DNA from: a virus
IMG/VR virus record: IMGVR_UViG_3300025133_000150
Span: 1-51,989 of that record
Direction: 5' to 3' (one strand)
DNA: 51,989 nucleotides
Under the pieces are notes generated by a model. That model saw only the letters and a program-made list of their open reading frames with translations. It was not told where the DNA came from and did no database searches. Position 1 is the stretch's first letter. Every line of letters begins with the position of its first letter. The translations under genes were made by a program, and so were the position numbers. This document shows positions 50,558-51,989 of the stretch, one piece after another.

Positions 50558-51418
50558 ATGAACATCGAAGATCTTGTTGGCAATACACCAATAGTTGAAT
50601 TAAAATCTAATATTTTCGCAAAGTTAGAAACTTTTAATTTATCAGGAAGCATTAAGGATCGGATTGTACTATATATACTCAATAACGCTGAAAGGAAAGG
50701 CTTAATTAATGAAAACACTGTTTTGGTTGAAGCGACGAGCGGCAACACTGGTATTGCTCTCTCTTTGCTTGGTGCTGTAAAAGGCTATAAAGTAAAAATT
50801 ATAATGCCTATCAATATGTCTGAGGAGCGTAAAGAGTTAATGCGGCTTCACGGAGCAGACATAATTGAAGTTGGCCCGAATGATTTCCCCGCCGCAATTG
50901 CGCTAAGGGACAAGCTTGTCCGCGATAATAATGATTGGTGGTCTTTGAACCAATTTGAGAATCCATTAAACATTGAATGCCATGAGAAAACAACTGCTCG
51001 TGAAATTATAAGACAAATATTTATTGACCGTCGAAAGGAGCCAGAAGTATTAATTTGTGGTGCAGGCACTGGAGGCACCATAATGGGCGTGGGAAGGGCC
51101 CTTAAACGAATCAATAAAGATATCAGGGTCATACAGGTCAAGCCAGCCGAAGATGCCTTAAATCATGGAATACAGGGCATTGGAGACGGCGGAGATTATT
51201 TGGTAGATCCTGATTTTATTGATGAAATTATCTATATTAAAACTGATGACGCAATAGAAAAGGCCAAAGAATTATCTTTAAATGGCTTATTGGTTGGCAT
51301 TAGTTCCGGCGCCAATATATTGGCAGCAGAACAATGTGCCGAAACTCACAAGGGCCCTGGGGCAATTATCACTTTTCTTTATGATCGCGGCGAAAGATAT
51401 TTATCTCTTTACTCTTAG
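50558..51418 (+). CDS. cysteine synthase (O-acetylserine sulfhydrylase)-like PLP enzyme
   Basis: A 286-residue beta-family PLP enzyme, slightly shorter than cellular CysK/CysM (about 300-320). VGNTPIVEL opens the protein; SGSIKDR gives the PLP lysine K33; VEATSGNTGIALS is the substrate loop; CGAGTGGTIMGVGRAL binds the phosphate; VGISSGAN and DRGERYLS close the site. It would make cysteine from O-acetylserine and sulfide in the infected cell, an auxiliary metabolic gene. Related folds make other beta-substituted alanines, so the true product could differ. Confidence 0.88.
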   Translation: MNIEDLVGNTPIVELKSNIFAKLETFNLSGSIKDRIVLYILNNAERKGLINENTVLVEATSGNTGIALSLLGAVKGYKVKIIMPINMSEERKELMRLHGADIIEVGPNDFPAAIALRDKLVRDNNDWWSLNQFENPLNIECHEKTTAREIIRQIFIDRRKEPEVLICGAGTGGTIMGVGRALKRINKDIRVIQVKPAEDALNHGIQGIGDGGDYLVDPDFIDEIIYIKTDDAIEKAKELSLNGLLVGISSGANILAAEQCAETHKGPGAIITFLYDRGERYLSLYS

Positions 51419-51435
51419 GTTTCTATTACTATAAT
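51408..51435 (+). promoter_or_regulatory. sigma70-like promoter of the DnaE-like gene
   Basis: TTTACT, a 16-nt spacer and a perfect TATAAT. The -10 lies in a 6-bp inverted repeat (TTCTAT 51421-51426, ATAGAA 51436-51441) that could be an operator or chance. GAGAGGG precedes the ATG by 6 nt. Confidence 0.6.
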
Positions 51436-51456
51436 ATAGAAACAGAGAGGGTACTT

Positions 51457-51989
51457 ATGGAACGTACAAAATCAAATATTCCTTTTGTAGGATTACATGC
51501 ACACAGTGTTGTTGGATCGCCATTTGATGGCTTTGGATATCCGCAAGATCATATGGATTTTGCATATCAGAATGGCTGTGGCGCCTTGGCGCTGACAGAT
51601 CACGGAAATATGAATGGCACTTCGTATCAAGTGCTTCATGCGAAAAAGATGAAGGCCGAGGGTAAAACTTTCAAGCCAATATTTGGCGTCGAGGCCTATT
51701 TTGTTCCCTCTATCGCAAAGTGGAAGGAAGCATATGAGGAGGCCAAGGCCGACAAGAAGGCAGCCAAGGGTCTTGAAAAAGATGATGGTCGACTAGTAAC
51801 AGAAGACGAGGGCGCCTCGAAGCAAAAGAGTAATTTAATTAAAGCCCGTCGCCACCTAGTTTTGATAGCACAGAATCAGACAGGCTTGAATAATATATTC
51901 AAGATTGTTTCTGAAACACATCAAGGCGACCATTTCTATCGTTACCCTCGTGTTGATTATAAATTATTGGAGAAATATAATGAAGGGAT
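51457..51989 (+). CDS. family C DNA polymerase (DnaE-like) PHP domain, 3' truncated by window end
   Basis: The first 177 codons of a gene that continues beyond the window. The start contains the PHP domain of bacterial polymerase III alpha: FVGLHAHSVVGSPFDGFGYP (H14, H16), CGALALTDHGNMNG, PIFGVEAYFV and, after a charged insertion of about 50 residues, RRHLVLIAQNQTGLNNIFKI. This is the arrangement at the N-terminus of DnaE, where PHP is followed by the polymerase core. A stand-alone PHP protein is possible because the core is not visible. It has its own promoter. T4 itself has a family B enzyme (gp43), so a DnaE here would be a different replicase. Confidence 0.82.
   Translation, partial: MERTKSNIPFVGLHAHSVVGSPFDGFGYPQDHMDFAYQNGCGALALTDHGNMNGTSYQVLHAKKMKAEGKTFKPIFGVEAYFVPSIAKWKEAYEEAKADKKAAKGLEKDDGRLVTEDEGASKQKSNLIKARRHLVLIAQNQTGLNNIFKIVSETHQGDHFYRYPRVDYKLLEKYNEG

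Noticed and set aside
1-51989. tRNA genes, CRISPR arrays, insertion sequences, integrase or attachment sites
   Set aside because: Gaps between genes are short (mostly under 120 nt, at most about 153 nt) and contain none that I can recognise; no transposase or integrase motif was seen.

Overview
The window is a continuous piece of a T4-like (Straboviridae/cyanomyovirus-type) contractile-tailed phage genome. All genes lie on the + strand, they are tightly packed, and many overlap by 1-14 nt. Terminase, portal, gp21-type protease, gp22-type scaffold, gp23 capsid, gp13/gp14 neck, sheath, tube, gp26-type baseplate protein, gp32, UvsX, gp41 helicase and RNase H are recognisable from their motifs. 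The class II ribonucleotide reductase, ThyX, ribosomal protein bS21 homologue and cysteine synthase point to a marine or freshwater phage. The host cannot be named from the sequence. Base composition is AT-rich, but the virion genes carry GC-rich islands and a striking excess of the palindrome GCCGGC.

Layout. 1-3.4 kb: the tail of an unknown gene, then a strong sigma70-like promoter driving a single-chain fusion of gp47 (Mre11-like nuclease) and gp46 (Rad50-like ATPase). 3.4-6.1 kb: three small membrane or secreted proteins (possible holin/spanin-type genes) and a two-gene virion module. 6.1-20.1 kb: DNA packaging and head, in the order zinc-ribbon protein, unknown protein, large terminase, portal, unknowns, membrane protein, prohead protease, three small proteins with capsid-targeting-like N-termini, a bS21 homologue, a structural protein, a second copy of the two-gene virion module, scaffold and major capsid protein, closed by two terminators. 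20.2-37.4 kb: neck, tail sheath and tube, a gp26-like protein with a candidate programmed frameshift, tape measure, baseplate proteins, and a 1234-residue tail protein ending in a Hint (hedgehog/intein) domain. 37.4-52 kb: replication and metabolism, in the order small family A DNA polymerase, tubulin/FtsZ-like protein, gp32 with a structured leader, small unknowns between twin hairpins, UvsX, deaminase, RNase H, gp41 helicase, class II RNR, GroES-like co-chaperonin, ThyX, lytic transglycosylase, nucleotidyltransferase-like protein, cysteine synthase, and the start of a family C (DnaE-like) DNA polymerase.

Regulation appears split in two. Nucleic-acid and metabolism genes are preceded by TTGACA/TATAAT-type promoters with 16-17 nt spacers. 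Structural genes are preceded by ACTATTTAT or ACTAATTATA elements without a matching -35, probably the late-promoter class. The most unusual points are the tubulin-like gene beside the replication genes, the Hint domain on a baseplate protein, the ribosomal protein inside the head cluster, the gp47-gp46 fusion, the frameshift candidate upstream of the tape measure, and the PolA plus DnaE-like polymerase combination where T4 uses family B gp43.
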